Assembly: GCF_025909975.1 (NCBI RefSeq)
Contig: NZ_JAPCIO010000007.1
Coordinates: forward strand, 345 to 64,344
Direction: 5' to 3'
Source: Flavobacterium lacisediminis
Lineage (GTDB): Bacteria > Bacteroidota > Bacteroidia > Flavobacteriales > Flavobacteriaceae
DNA: 64,000 nucleotides
The translations under genes and the position numbers were made by a program. Below, one piece after another: positions 33,382 to 41,654 of the stretch (the first letter of the stretch is position 1; each line of letters starts with the position of its first letter). The notes under the pieces were generated by a model, which had not been told where the DNA came from, searched no databases, and worked only from the letters and a program-made list of their open reading frames with translations.

Positions 33382-35289
33382 CTAGAGCTTGCCGTTTTTA
33401 ATTTCTTCCACTATTTCAGGATTTAATAAAGTGGAAATATCTCCAAAATTAGAGAAGTCTCCTTCAGCAATCTTTCTTAATATTCTACGCATGATTTTAC
33501 CCGAACGTGTTTTTGGTAAACCACTTACAAATTGTATCTTGTCTAACTTCGCAATTGGACCTATTTGATCAGAAATCAATTGATTAATCTCTATTGCTAA
33601 GTTATTTCTATCACGACCTTCACCTGTTTCTTTCAAGATAATGAATCCGTAAAGTGCATTTCCTTTGATATCGTGAGGGAATCCTACAATCGCACTTTCT
33701 GCAACTGCTGGGTGTTCGTTAATAGCATCTTCAATAGGTGCTGTTCCTAAATTATGTCCAGAAACAATGATAACATCATCTACTCTACCTGTAATTCTAT
33801 AATACCCTACTTCATCACGTAAAGCACCATCACCAGTGAAATATTTACCTGGAAAAGCAGTGAAATAGGTTTCTTTATAACGTTGATGATCGCCCCAAAT
33901 GGTTCTCGCCATCGAAGGCCAAGGAAATTTAATACACAAAGCACCTGTTACTTGATTGCCTTCAATTTCATTACGTAATTCATCCATTAAAACAGGTTGA
34001 ATTCCAGGTAATGGTAACGAAGCATAGGTTGGTTTTGTTGGTGTTACAAATGGAATTGGCGAAATCATAATTCCTCCGGTTTCGGTTTGCCACCATGTAT
34101 CTACTAATGGGCAACGCTTCCCTCCTACGTGATCGTTATACCAGTGCCAAGCTTCTTCGTTAATTGGCTCACCCACTGAACCAATTACTTTTAGAGAGCT
34201 CAATGGGAATTTTTGTACATAATCCAAACTCTCTTTTGCTAAAGCACGAATAGCTGTTGGCGCAGTATAAAACTGTGTAACTTTATGCTTTTCAATTACT
34301 TCCCAAAAACGACTAAAATCTGGGTAAGAAGGAACACCTTCAAAAATTACGGTTGTAGCTCCATTTAAAAGAGGTCCGTATAAAATATAAGAGTGACCTG
34401 TAATCCAACCAATATCTGCGGTACACCAATACACATCGTTTTCTTCGTAATTGAATACGTTTTTGAAGGTATAAGCGGTGTAAACCATATATCCGGCAGT
34501 AGAATGTACCATTCCTTTTGGTTTTCCGGTTGAACCAGAAGTATATAATATAAATAACGGATCTTCCGCATCCATAATTTCAGCGACATTGTTACCAATA
34601 GCAGCATCCATTAATGGTTGTAACCATAAATCTCTGCCTTCTTTCATGGTAACTTCTGTATTGGTTCTATTAACTACCAAAACAGTTTCTACACAAGGAC
34701 ATTTTTCTAAAGCTTCATCAACAATTCCTTTTAAATCGATTGATTTATTACCTCTATAACTTCCGTCAGAAGTAATCACCATTTTACATTCACTATCATT
34801 AATACGACTAGCAACTGCCGAAGATGAAAATCCAGCAAAAACAACTGAATGTATAGCTCCAATTCGAGCACAAGCTAAAACTGCAACGGCTAATTCTGGA
34901 ATCATTGGTAAATAAATACAAACTCTATCGCCTTTTTTGATACCTTGATCGCGCAAAACATTTGCCATTTTAGACACACGAACGTATAATTCGTTGTAAG
35001 AAATATGTTGTGCTGCTTCGCTTGGATCATTTGGTTCAAAAATGATTGCGGTTTTATCGCCTCTTTTTGCTAAATGTCTGTCGATACAGTTTTTAGTGAT
35101 GTTTACTTTTGCATTTAAGAACCATTTAAAGTTGGCTTCTTGCATATCTACTTCAAAAACTTTGTCCCATTTTTGGTACCAAGTAAAGTTTTCATCGGCA
35201 ATACGATCCCAAAATTTTCTTGGTTCGCGCACCGATTTCTTATACATTTTAAAGTAGTTTTCTAAATCGTGTATTTTATAATAACTCAT
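33382..35289 (-). CDS. acs: Acetyl-CoA synthetase (AMP-forming)
   Basis: Acs converts acetate, ATP and CoA to acetyl-CoA. The 635-residue protein carries FILYTSGSTGKPKGMVHS (AMP-binding), the acetate-pocket stretch VDTWWQTETGG (W in WWQTE is typical of Acs), YRITGRVDDVIIVSGHNLGT, and the regulatory PKTRSGKIMRRILR, whose lysine is acetylated in other Acs proteins. It faces the exonuclease gene tail to tail. Upstream, at 35353-35371, lies an element shared with prpE. Confidence 0.97.
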   Translation of the reverse strand: MSYYKIHDLENYFKMYKKSVREPRKFWDRIADENFTWYQKWDKVFEVDMQEANFKWFLNAKVNITKNCIDRHLAKRGDKTAIIFEPNDPSEAAQHISYNELYVRVSKMANVLRDQGIKKGDRVCIYLPMIPELAVAVLACARIGAIHSVVFAGFSSSAVASRINDSECKMVITSDGSYRGNKSIDLKGIVDEALEKCPCVETVLVVNRTNTEVTMKEGRDLWLQPLMDAAIGNNVAEIMDAEDPLFILYTSGSTGKPKGMVHSTAGYMVYTAYTFKNVFNYEENDVYWCTADIGWITGHSYILYGPLLNGATTVIFEGVPSYPDFSRFWEVIEKHKVTQFYTAPTAIRALAKESLDYVQKFPLSSLKVIGSVGEPINEEAWHWYNDHVGGKRCPLVDTWWQTETGGIMISPIPFVTPTKPTYASLPLPGIQPVLMDELRNEIEGNQVTGALCIKFPWPSMARTIWGDHQRYKETYFTAFPGKYFTGDGALRDEVGYYRITGRVDDVIIVSGHNLGTAPIEDAINEHPAVAESAIVGFPHDIKGNALYGFIILKETGEGRDRNNLAIEINQLISDQIGPIAKLDKIQFVSGLPKTRSGKIMRRILRKIAEGDFSNFGDISTLLNPEIVEEIKNGKL

Positions 35290-35315
35290 TTTTTAGCTTT
35301 ATTTTAATTGATAAT

Positions 35316-35371
35316 GTAAAGATAACCAATCTGTTTTAAGAATTTTATATTTTCTTGCTAAATAGATATAG
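35316..35371 (-). promoter_or_regulatory. acs promoter with shared upstream element
   Basis: A -7-like TATCTTTA (35324-35317) lies 27-35 bp before the acs start. There is no TTTG at -33. TCTTGCTAAATAGATATAG (plus strand, 35353-35371) is 28 bp further upstream, placing its centre near -51. The same element with one change is found at the same spacing before prpE. Confidence 0.65.
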
Positions 35372-35410
35372 TTAAGTGATTAGTAAAAAGAAATTAGTGA
35401 TTGGTCAAAA

Positions 35411-37306
35411 TTATTTAAAACAACCAATTTTAGCATGTTCTAAAACATCTCTAATTTCATCAATAATTGCTTCATCGTCAATGGTTGATGGAACTTGAAA
35501 TTGTTCACCGTCTGCAATGCTTCGCATCATTTTACGAAGAATTTTTCCAGAACGTGTTTTGGGTAAACGTTGCACAATAATTACATCACGCAATGAAGCC
35601 ACCGCTCCAATTTGCTCACGAACTAAATGCACCACTTCATGTTGTAATTGGAAATGTTTAATATCTTCACCAGATTTTGCTACTACTAATGCTAAAGGAA
35701 TTTGACCTTTTAATTCGTCATTAATTCCAATAACAGCACACTCTGCCACAGAATGATGAGAAGCTACAATTTCTTCCATTTCAGCAGTTGAAAGTCGGTG
35801 ACCCGCTACATTAATGACATCATCAACTCTTCCTGTGATGTAAATGTAATCGTCATTATCTTTAAATCCGCCATCACCTGAGAAATAATAACCCGGAAAC
35901 TTGTTTAAATATCCTGCTTTAAAACGTTCGTTGTCTTTCCATAAATCTAATAAAGTTCCTGGCGGTAATGGCAATTTGATAACTACATATCCTTCTTCAT
36001 TTGGACCTAATTCTTGTCCGTTTTCTCCAAAAATTCTAATGTCATAACCTGTAACCGCTTTTCCTGCTGAGCCTGGTTTTATAGGCAAATACTCCACTCC
36101 CATCATATTAGCAATCATTGGCCAACCTGATTCTGTTTGCCACCAATGGTCAATTGCTGGAACTGGAATATGTTCGCGATACCATTCTAAAGTCGCCACA
36201 TCACAACGTTCACCTGCTAAGAATTGAATTCTCAAACTACTTAAATCGTATTGTTTGATGAACTCTCCATTTGGATCTTCTTTTTTAATAGCGCGAATGG
36301 CTGTTGGAGCGGTAAACATGATATTTACTTTATGTTCAGCAATAACACGCCAAAACGTACTCGCATCAGGAGTTCGGATTGGTTTTCCTTCGAAAAGAAC
36401 CGTAGTATTTCTATTCATTAAAGGTCCGTAAACAATATAACTATGTCCAACTACCCAACCCACATCAGAAGCTGCCCAAAAAACGTCACCTTCTTTTGCA
36501 TCGTATATATGTTGCATTGAAAATTTAAGTGCTGTAGCATAACCGCCTGTATCTCTGACGATTCCTTTTGGTTTTCCAGTGGTTCCAGAAGTGTATAAAA
36601 TATATAATGGATGTGTCGAATTTACAGGAATACAAGGCGTTTCTTCTGAACCGTAAACCAATGCATCATAATCAACATCATATTTTTTGAATGGAACTCT
36701 TGCTCCTAATTTTCTATTGAAAACCACTACTTTTTCTGGTTTGTGATTGGCTAATTCGATAGCTTCATCTACTAAAGGTTTGTAGGCAATTAATCTATCG
36801 ATTTCAATTCCTGAGGAAGCGGTAATAATGGCTTTAGGTTCGCAATCATCGATACGAATGGCTAACTCATGTGGTGCGAATCCTCCAAAGACTACCGAGT
36901 GCGTTACTCCTATTCGAGCGCAAGCTAACATAGCAAAAGCTGCTTGAGGAATCATTGGCATGTATATTACAGCGGTGTCGCCTTTTTCTAATCCAAGTGA
37001 TAATAAACCGCCTGCTAGTTTGGCTACTTCGGTTTTAACTTCGTTAAATGTATACTTTTTAACAGTTTGTGTAACGGGTGAATCGTAGATGATAGCTACT
37101 TGTTCGCCATAGCCATCTTGAATGTGTTTATCAACTGCAAGGTAGCAAGCGTTTAAATCTCCATCGGCAAACCATAATGGATAACCGTTTTTATCAGTTG
37201 ATAAAATATTGGAAGGTTGATTATACCATTCTAACTGATTCGCTTGTTCCTTCCAGAATTCTTCAGAAGAAGTTATACTTTTATTATAAATATCGCAATA
37301 ATTCAT
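35411..37306 (-). CDS. prpE: Propionyl-CoA synthetase-type acyl-CoA ligase
   Basis: A 631-residue AMP-forming ligase related to Acs but of the PrpE type: HSVVFGGFAPHELAIRIDD and GARVPFKKYDVDYDAL distinguish it from Acs. LYILYTSGTTGKPKGIVRD, DHWWQTESGWPM, ITGRVDDVINVAGHRLST and the C-terminal PKTRSGKILRKMM are intact. It probably activates propionate or other short acids. It is followed by acs on the same strand, but a 121-bp gap with its own promoter suggests separate control. Confidence 0.9.
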   Translation of the reverse strand: MNYCDIYNKSITSSEEFWKEQANQLEWYNQPSNILSTDKNGYPLWFADGDLNACYLAVDKHIQDGYGEQVAIIYDSPVTQTVKKYTFNEVKTEVAKLAGGLLSLGLEKGDTAVIYMPMIPQAAFAMLACARIGVTHSVVFGGFAPHELAIRIDDCEPKAIITASSGIEIDRLIAYKPLVDEAIELANHKPEKVVVFNRKLGARVPFKKYDVDYDALVYGSEETPCIPVNSTHPLYILYTSGTTGKPKGIVRDTGGYATALKFSMQHIYDAKEGDVFWAASDVGWVVGHSYIVYGPLMNRNTTVLFEGKPIRTPDASTFWRVIAEHKVNIMFTAPTAIRAIKKEDPNGEFIKQYDLSSLRIQFLAGERCDVATLEWYREHIPVPAIDHWWQTESGWPMIANMMGVEYLPIKPGSAGKAVTGYDIRIFGENGQELGPNEEGYVVIKLPLPPGTLLDLWKDNERFKAGYLNKFPGYYFSGDGGFKDNDDYIYITGRVDDVINVAGHRLSTAEMEEIVASHHSVAECAVIGINDELKGQIPLALVVAKSGEDIKHFQLQHEVVHLVREQIGAVASLRDVIIVQRLPKTRSGKILRKMMRSIADGEQFQVPSTIDDEAIIDEIRDVLEHAKIGCFK

Positions 37307-37341
37307 TTGTATTATTCAATTTATGTGATTTATTTTCTTTA

Positions 37342-37397
37342 GTAAATGTAGAAAATAAAATAATGCTAAATGAATTAATCTTGCTAAATAGGTATAG
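37342..37397 (-). promoter_or_regulatory. prpE promoter with shared upstream element
   Basis: A -7-like TACATTTA (37350-37343) and, 28 bp further upstream, TCTTGCTAAATAGGTATAG (plus strand, 37379-37397) repeat the arrangement before acs, with 18 of 19 bases identical. A partial second copy (GCTAAAT) sits at 37365-37371. No -33 TTTG is seen, as expected for an activator-dependent promoter. Confidence 0.65.
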
Positions 37398-37430
37398 ATT
37401 GTAAAAGATATTTAATTAATTGTTTTAAAA

Positions 37431-38078
37431 CTAATTTTGAGATGAATTTAAAACTTTTCTGTAATTATATACTCTTTTTATAGAAGCAAATAGTAAGATA
37501 ATGTTTGTCAAAAAGAAAATTAGTTCTGCATTATGAATATTTTTCCAATTTGTATTAACAACAAGAAAAACCAAAAAACCAGAGAGTATAACAACATTAA
37601 AAATCATCATTGAATTATTCGACTTTGCTTGCTCAATTGTGATTTTATCTTTGTTAAGATTTCTATTTAAATTTCTTACCAAATTTTCAAAATTTTCAAA
37701 TTCTAAATCTGATATATCAATTTTGTTTTTTTCTTGTTTAAGTTCAACATTTCTATAAATTGTTCCTTTAAATGCAGAAAATTTTTTCCATTTCACGTTT
37801 TTTGTATGCGAAATATCAATTGTAATTACTTTTAAAATAAAAGGATGAATTGAAATGAAACGATTTTTATAAACTATCAAAATTCTAAACTTATATAAAA
37901 GATAGAACAGAACACAAATAAAAATTAAAGATATTATTGCAATAACTATTTTTACAATTAAAATAGCATCACCTGAATATAGGTTTTTATAAAATGAAAA
38001 GTAAGTTAGAGTACCGCTACATAGCAACATTATTAAAAACCAAAAGGTTGTAAATATGTTATAAATGCCAATTTTCAT
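37431..38078 (-). CDS. Membrane protein with a PH-like domain, unknown function
   Basis: A 215-residue protein with two N-terminal membrane helices (~10-30, 42-65), a soluble beta-rich middle (SIHPFILKVITIDISHTKNVKWKKF, written here by its ends SIHPFIL and VKWKKF) and two C-terminal helices. The middle resembles bacterial PH-like domains. It uses more AT-rich codons than the flanking kinase and ligase genes and may be a passenger in the acetate locus. Function unknown. Confidence 0.6.
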   Translation of the reverse strand: MKIGIYNIFTTFWFLIMLLCSGTLTYFSFYKNLYSGDAILIVKIVIAIISLIFICVLFYLLYKFRILIVYKNRFISIHPFILKVITIDISHTKNVKWKKFSAFKGTIYRNVELKQEKNKIDISDLEFENFENLVRNLNRNLNKDKITIEQAKSNNSMMIFNVVILSGFLVFLVVNTNWKNIHNAELIFFLTNIILLFASIKRVYNYRKVLNSSQN

Positions 38079-38103
38079 TATAATTTTACTCTCAAAATGA
38101 TTA

Positions 38104-38466
38104 CTAACTCAACAACTCCTCCACTTTCTCTACCACTTTCTTAATCGAAAACGGCTTCGTCATATAAGCATCAGCACCAAGTGCTAAACCTTTTTCAATG
38201 TCGCTTTCTTTATTTTTTGCGGATAAAAACATGACTTTGGTGTGTTGTAAATTAGCGTCTTTTCTGATTTGTTCTAAAGTGGCAAAACCGTCTACCATCG
38301 GCATCATGATATCCAAAATGATAACATCAGGGAAATTGGTTTTTAAAATATCTAAAGCTTCTTGTCCATCGCGTGCTATGAAAACTTCGTAATTGCTTTT
38401 CTTGAAGGTGTATTCAAGTGTCATTACGATATTAGGTTCGTCGTCTACTATTAAAATCTTTTTCAT
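38104..38466 (-). CDS. Receiver-only response regulator (CheY-like)
   Basis: The 120-residue protein is a single REC domain: acidic pair Asp8-Asp9, phospho-acceptor Asp52 (IILDIMMP), Ser82 (FLSAK) and Lys104 (MTKPF). There is no output domain. It overlaps the histidine kinase gene by 4 bp (ATGA), so the pair is translationally coupled. In V. cholerae the partner CrbR has a LuxR DNA-binding domain. Here the signal must pass to another protein or act by protein-protein contact. Confidence 0.93.
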   Translation of the reverse strand: MKKILIVDDEPNIVMTLEYTFKKSNYEVFIARDGQEALDILKTNFPDVIILDIMMPMVDGFATLEQIRKDANLQHTKVMFLSAKNKESDIEKGLALGADAYMTKPFSIKKVVEKVEELLS

Positions 38467-41165
38467 AAATCTGTATTTTCAATATTTTTTATCGGTAAAG
38501 TGAATACAATACAAGCGCCTTTTACACTTGGTTCTACCCAAATTCTACCTTTGTGATGTTCTATAATTTGCTTACAAATCGCTAATCCTAATCCGCTACC
38601 AACGGGTTTTTTGAAATTCTGATTGGAAGCTTGATAAAATTTGTCAAATATAACGTCAAAATCGTTAGGATTTATACCTTTTCCGTTGTCTTGAACCGAA
38701 GTTTCTATAAAATTATCTTTCTTTTTGACTTGAATCGTGATTAAACCATCTGTTTCGGGACAGAATTTTATGGCGTTTGAAAGTAAATTGGTAACCACTT
38801 GAATAATTCTATCTTCATCATAAAAAGCCAAAACCGTGTCTTTACTTTCTACATAAACGCTGATATTTCGGTTCTTAATTAACTGTTTTAGAGGTTCAAT
38901 CGAATGTTCAATCGTGGCAATTAAGTTGTTTTGACTTGGATGAATGGTTTGTTTTCCGGTTTCGAATTTCTCTAAATCCAAAATTTTATCAATCAAACGA
39001 TTCAATCGGTCGGATTCGGAAATGATATTTTGTAAAAACTGTTTTCGTAATTCTTCTGGAATTTCGTCATCATCGTGCAAAATCTCACTCGCAGCCCGAA
39101 TAGCGGTAATTGGCGTGCGAAGTTCGTGTGTTACCGTATCTAAAAATTCATCTTTTTGAACATCTTTTCGTACCAACGTTTCATTGGCTTTTTGTAATTC
39201 TGAAGTGATTTTTTGGAGTTGGTTCGAAGTTTCCGTCAATTTTTTATTGATGGTGATATTTTCTTTTGATTCTTCTAGAATTTTCAAAACTTCAGGAAGT
39301 GTAACTTTTTCTTCCTTAACCACACTCGAAATCAGAATTCGTGCCGAAGCTGTTCCAATGTGACCCGTTAATAAATTCTCGGCAAATTTCACTAATCTCG
39401 CATCTGCCAATTCTTGATCTTTATCCACATTGTACTTCACATTGAAGATATTCATGGCGCGTTTGGTACGTTCTTCTCCTAAAAATCGGATTAAGACTTT
39501 TTCGATATCACGTGTGTAAGCCGTTCCTTTCCAAACAAAAGCGTTTTCATGATTGGTACTGTATTTATCGATGTCAACGTACATTTCGGCATAATTGCGT
39601 TCGCGATAATTTCCTTTAAAACTCACCGAAACCGCGAAATAAGTCAACGTATTGAATAACATACTCCAAAACAAAGCATGTGGTACTGGTTGCAAATAAT
39701 CCAATCCAAAAAGTTGAAATGGTTTTAAAAGCCCAATTTTCATGAAACCTTCTGATATAAACGAACTTTCATTATTGGTTAACCCGATAGCATAAGGCAA
39801 CAACAAAGTATAAATACAAATTACAAATCCAATTAAAATTCCATAAATAGCTCCCATTCTTGAACCTCTTCTCCAGAAAATGGCTCCGAAAAATGCTGGC
39901 GCTAATTGGGCAATAATGACAAACGAAATCAATCCAATAGAAACTAAACTGTAATCTAATGCGAAGAATCGGTAAATCAAATAAGCGCCGATAATTAATG
40001 AAAAGATTCCGATTTTACGGATATTTACAATCTTTTTGTTGTTGATAATTTGCTCCTCGTTTTTTAATTTTCCTAAGAAAGTATACGGAATCAACAAGTT
40101 GTTACTCAACATCGTAGACAAACTGATGCTTGAAACTACAATCATAGAAATTGCTGCTGAAAATCCGCCAAGAAAAACTAAAACAGTTAAGGTTTTATTA
40201 TCGAAAAATTGAGGAATTAAAAGCGAGTAAGTATCAGCATTTACATTTTGACCTTCAAATAAAACATTTCCACCCCAAGCAATTGGGTACACAAAAATAT
40301 TGAACAACAATAAGTATAATGGAAACAACCAAATCGCGGTTTTAATATGACGTTCTCTGTTATTTTCCACTACCGACATTTGGAATTGTCTAGGCAATAA
40401 GAAAATAGCAAAAAGCGAAACCATACTCAAAAAGAACCAGTTTAATCCTTGTTCTAATCCGCCGATGGTATTTTTTTCTTTAAAGTTTTCTAAAAGTGAG
40501 GCTTTTGCATAAATATCATCGTATCCATCAAAAACGAAGAAAGTAACGTAAACTCCAACAATTAAAAAGAAGACTAACTTCAGTATACTTTCCAAAGCTA
40601 CAGCAGTTACAATTCCCTTACGTTTTTCAGAAGCATCTACATAACGTGTTCCATAATAAGAAGCAAATAAGGCTAAAGCGATGGCGACATAAGTCGTGGT
40701 GTCATCAAAAATATAAGAACTTGTATTCGTTTTTGTTACAATATGAAATGTTTCTGAGATTGCTTTTAATTGTAAAGCGATGTAAGGAGTAATTCCGGCC
40801 AAACAAACGACAGTTACAATGGCTCCTAAAAAACGACTATTACCATAACGAAGGGAAATAAAATCAGCAATACTTGAAATTTTATTCACTCGAGAAATGC
40901 GAATGATTTTCTTTAAAATAATAATCCATGCGGGAATTATGATGATAGGTCCAATATATATAGGCAAATATCCTAAACCCGAATTTGCTGCTACTCCAAT
41001 ACTTCCATAGTACGTCCAAGCCGTACAATACACCGCTAATGATAAAGAATAGATATATGAATTATTAGTCCATTTGATGTTTTCTTTTTTCTCAGCCCAA
41101 TGTGCAATAAAAAAAAGAATACCCAAGTAGCCTAGTAGAATAAGTAAAAGTATCGCACTATTCAT
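38463..41165 (-). CDS. Transporter-histidine kinase fusion (SLC5-STAC-HK, CrbS/CbrA type)
   Basis: A 900-residue sensor. Residues ~1-530 form a sodium:solute-symporter (SLC5) domain with about 13 helices (YCTAWTYYGSIGVAANSGLGYLP is family-typical; here given as YCTAWTYYGSIGV). Residues ~560-650 look like a STAC linker (IEKVLIRFLGEERTKRAMNIF, shortened to IEKVLIRFLGEERTK). A coiled coil without PAS precedes HisKA (FLDTVTHELRTPITAIR, H-box) and HATPase_c (NLLSNAIKFCPET, DNGKGI, GSGLGLAICK). In gammaproteobacteria such sensors (CrbS) switch on acs; the neighbours here support acetate control. It is cotranscribed with a small membrane protein (8-bp overlap). Confidence 0.93.
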   Translation of the reverse strand: MNSAILLLILLGYLGILFFIAHWAEKKENIKWTNNSYIYSLSLAVYCTAWTYYGSIGVAANSGLGYLPIYIGPIIIIPAWIIILKKIIRISRVNKISSIADFISLRYGNSRFLGAIVTVVCLAGITPYIALQLKAISETFHIVTKTNTSSYIFDDTTTYVAIALALFASYYGTRYVDASEKRKGIVTAVALESILKLVFFLIVGVYVTFFVFDGYDDIYAKASLLENFKEKNTIGGLEQGLNWFFLSMVSLFAIFLLPRQFQMSVVENNRERHIKTAIWLFPLYLLLFNIFVYPIAWGGNVLFEGQNVNADTYSLLIPQFFDNKTLTVLVFLGGFSAAISMIVVSSISLSTMLSNNLLIPYTFLGKLKNEEQIINNKKIVNIRKIGIFSLIIGAYLIYRFFALDYSLVSIGLISFVIIAQLAPAFFGAIFWRRGSRMGAIYGILIGFVICIYTLLLPYAIGLTNNESSFISEGFMKIGLLKPFQLFGLDYLQPVPHALFWSMLFNTLTYFAVSVSFKGNYRERNYAEMYVDIDKYSTNHENAFVWKGTAYTRDIEKVLIRFLGEERTKRAMNIFNVKYNVDKDQELADARLVKFAENLLTGHIGTASARILISSVVKEEKVTLPEVLKILEESKENITINKKLTETSNQLQKITSELQKANETLVRKDVQKDEFLDTVTHELRTPITAIRAASEILHDDDEIPEELRKQFLQNIISESDRLNRLIDKILDLEKFETGKQTIHPSQNNLIATIEHSIEPLKQLIKNRNISVYVESKDTVLAFYDEDRIIQVVTNLLSNAIKFCPETDGLITIQVKKKDNFIETSVQDNGKGINPNDFDVIFDKFYQASNQNFKKPVGSGLGLAICKQIIEHHKGRIWVEPSVKGACIVFTLPIKNIENTDL

Positions 41166-41352
41166 AATAACGTTGTACTACAATCCATGACATTAAAACC
41201 GAAAATAACCAAGCTGAAAAAATATAAATATAAATGATGGGAAACCCTAAAAAACTTTCGGAACTATCAAATAATAATACTATTGGCAAGTTGAGCGCCA
41301 AAAGCAATAGCAATGACAAAACCACTAATTTTTGTTGATGTCTTTTTTTCAT
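41158..41352 (-). CDS. Small two-helix membrane protein upstream of the sensor kinase
   Basis: This 64-residue protein has a basic N-terminus (MKKRHQQK) and two membrane helices. It overlaps the sensor kinase start by 8 bp. Small proteins at this place accompany SLC5 transporters (e.g. DUF485 or DUF4212 types) and may assist assembly. This one matches neither signature clearly. Function inferred from position only. Confidence 0.65.
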   Translation of the reverse strand: MKKRHQQKLVVLSLLLLLALNLPIVLLFDSSESFLGFPIIYIYIFSAWLFSVLMSWIVVQRYYE

Positions 41353-41377
41353 TTTTATATCTATTTATAAAACCTAA

Positions 41378-41402
41378 AAGCCCTTATGTAAAATAAGAGC
41401 TT
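41378..41402 (-). terminator. Terminator between the MFS unit and the sensor-kinase unit
   Basis: On the minus strand AAGCTCTTAT and ATAAGGGCTT form a stem with one mismatch around TTTAC, then a T-rich stretch. It separates the carrier genes from the kinase genes. Confidence 0.6.
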
Positions 41403-41426
41403 CTAAGTTAAGTATATTTTTTTTAA

Positions 41427-41642
41427 TTAATCTTCATATTCGTCAGTGATTGCATACCAACCAAAAATAGTTAATCCGGTAACAACCATTGGTAAAAGTA
41501 TAAAGAAAACTATAATTCCAAAAACTAAATCATCTTGTTTTCCTGAAGTTAATTTACCTCCAAAAATTCCAATCGAAAAATAGGCTATTGCAATTGCTAA
41601 CGCTATCCATACGATTCCTAAATATTTTTTTATTGTGTTCAT
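41427..41642 (-). CDS. Small membrane protein accompanying the MFS transporter (DUF6814-like)
   Basis: A 71-residue protein with two membrane helices and an acidic C-terminus (ITDEYED). The pattern KKYLGIVWIALAIAIAYFSI and LPMVVTGLTIFGWYAI resembles short flavobacterial proteins encoded behind MHS-type MFS carriers. It starts 12 bp after the transporter stop. Probably an accessory subunit; function not shown. Confidence 0.65.
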   Translation of the reverse strand: MNTIKKYLGIVWIALAIAIAYFSIGIFGGKLTSGKQDDLVFGIIVFFILLPMVVTGLTIFGWYAITDEYED

Positions 41643-41654
41643 GATTATTATTTT

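Noticed and set aside
33382-37306. acs and prpE as a recent tandem duplication
   Set aside because: The proteins differ throughout and carry distinct Acs- and PrpE-type signatures; the divergence is ancient.
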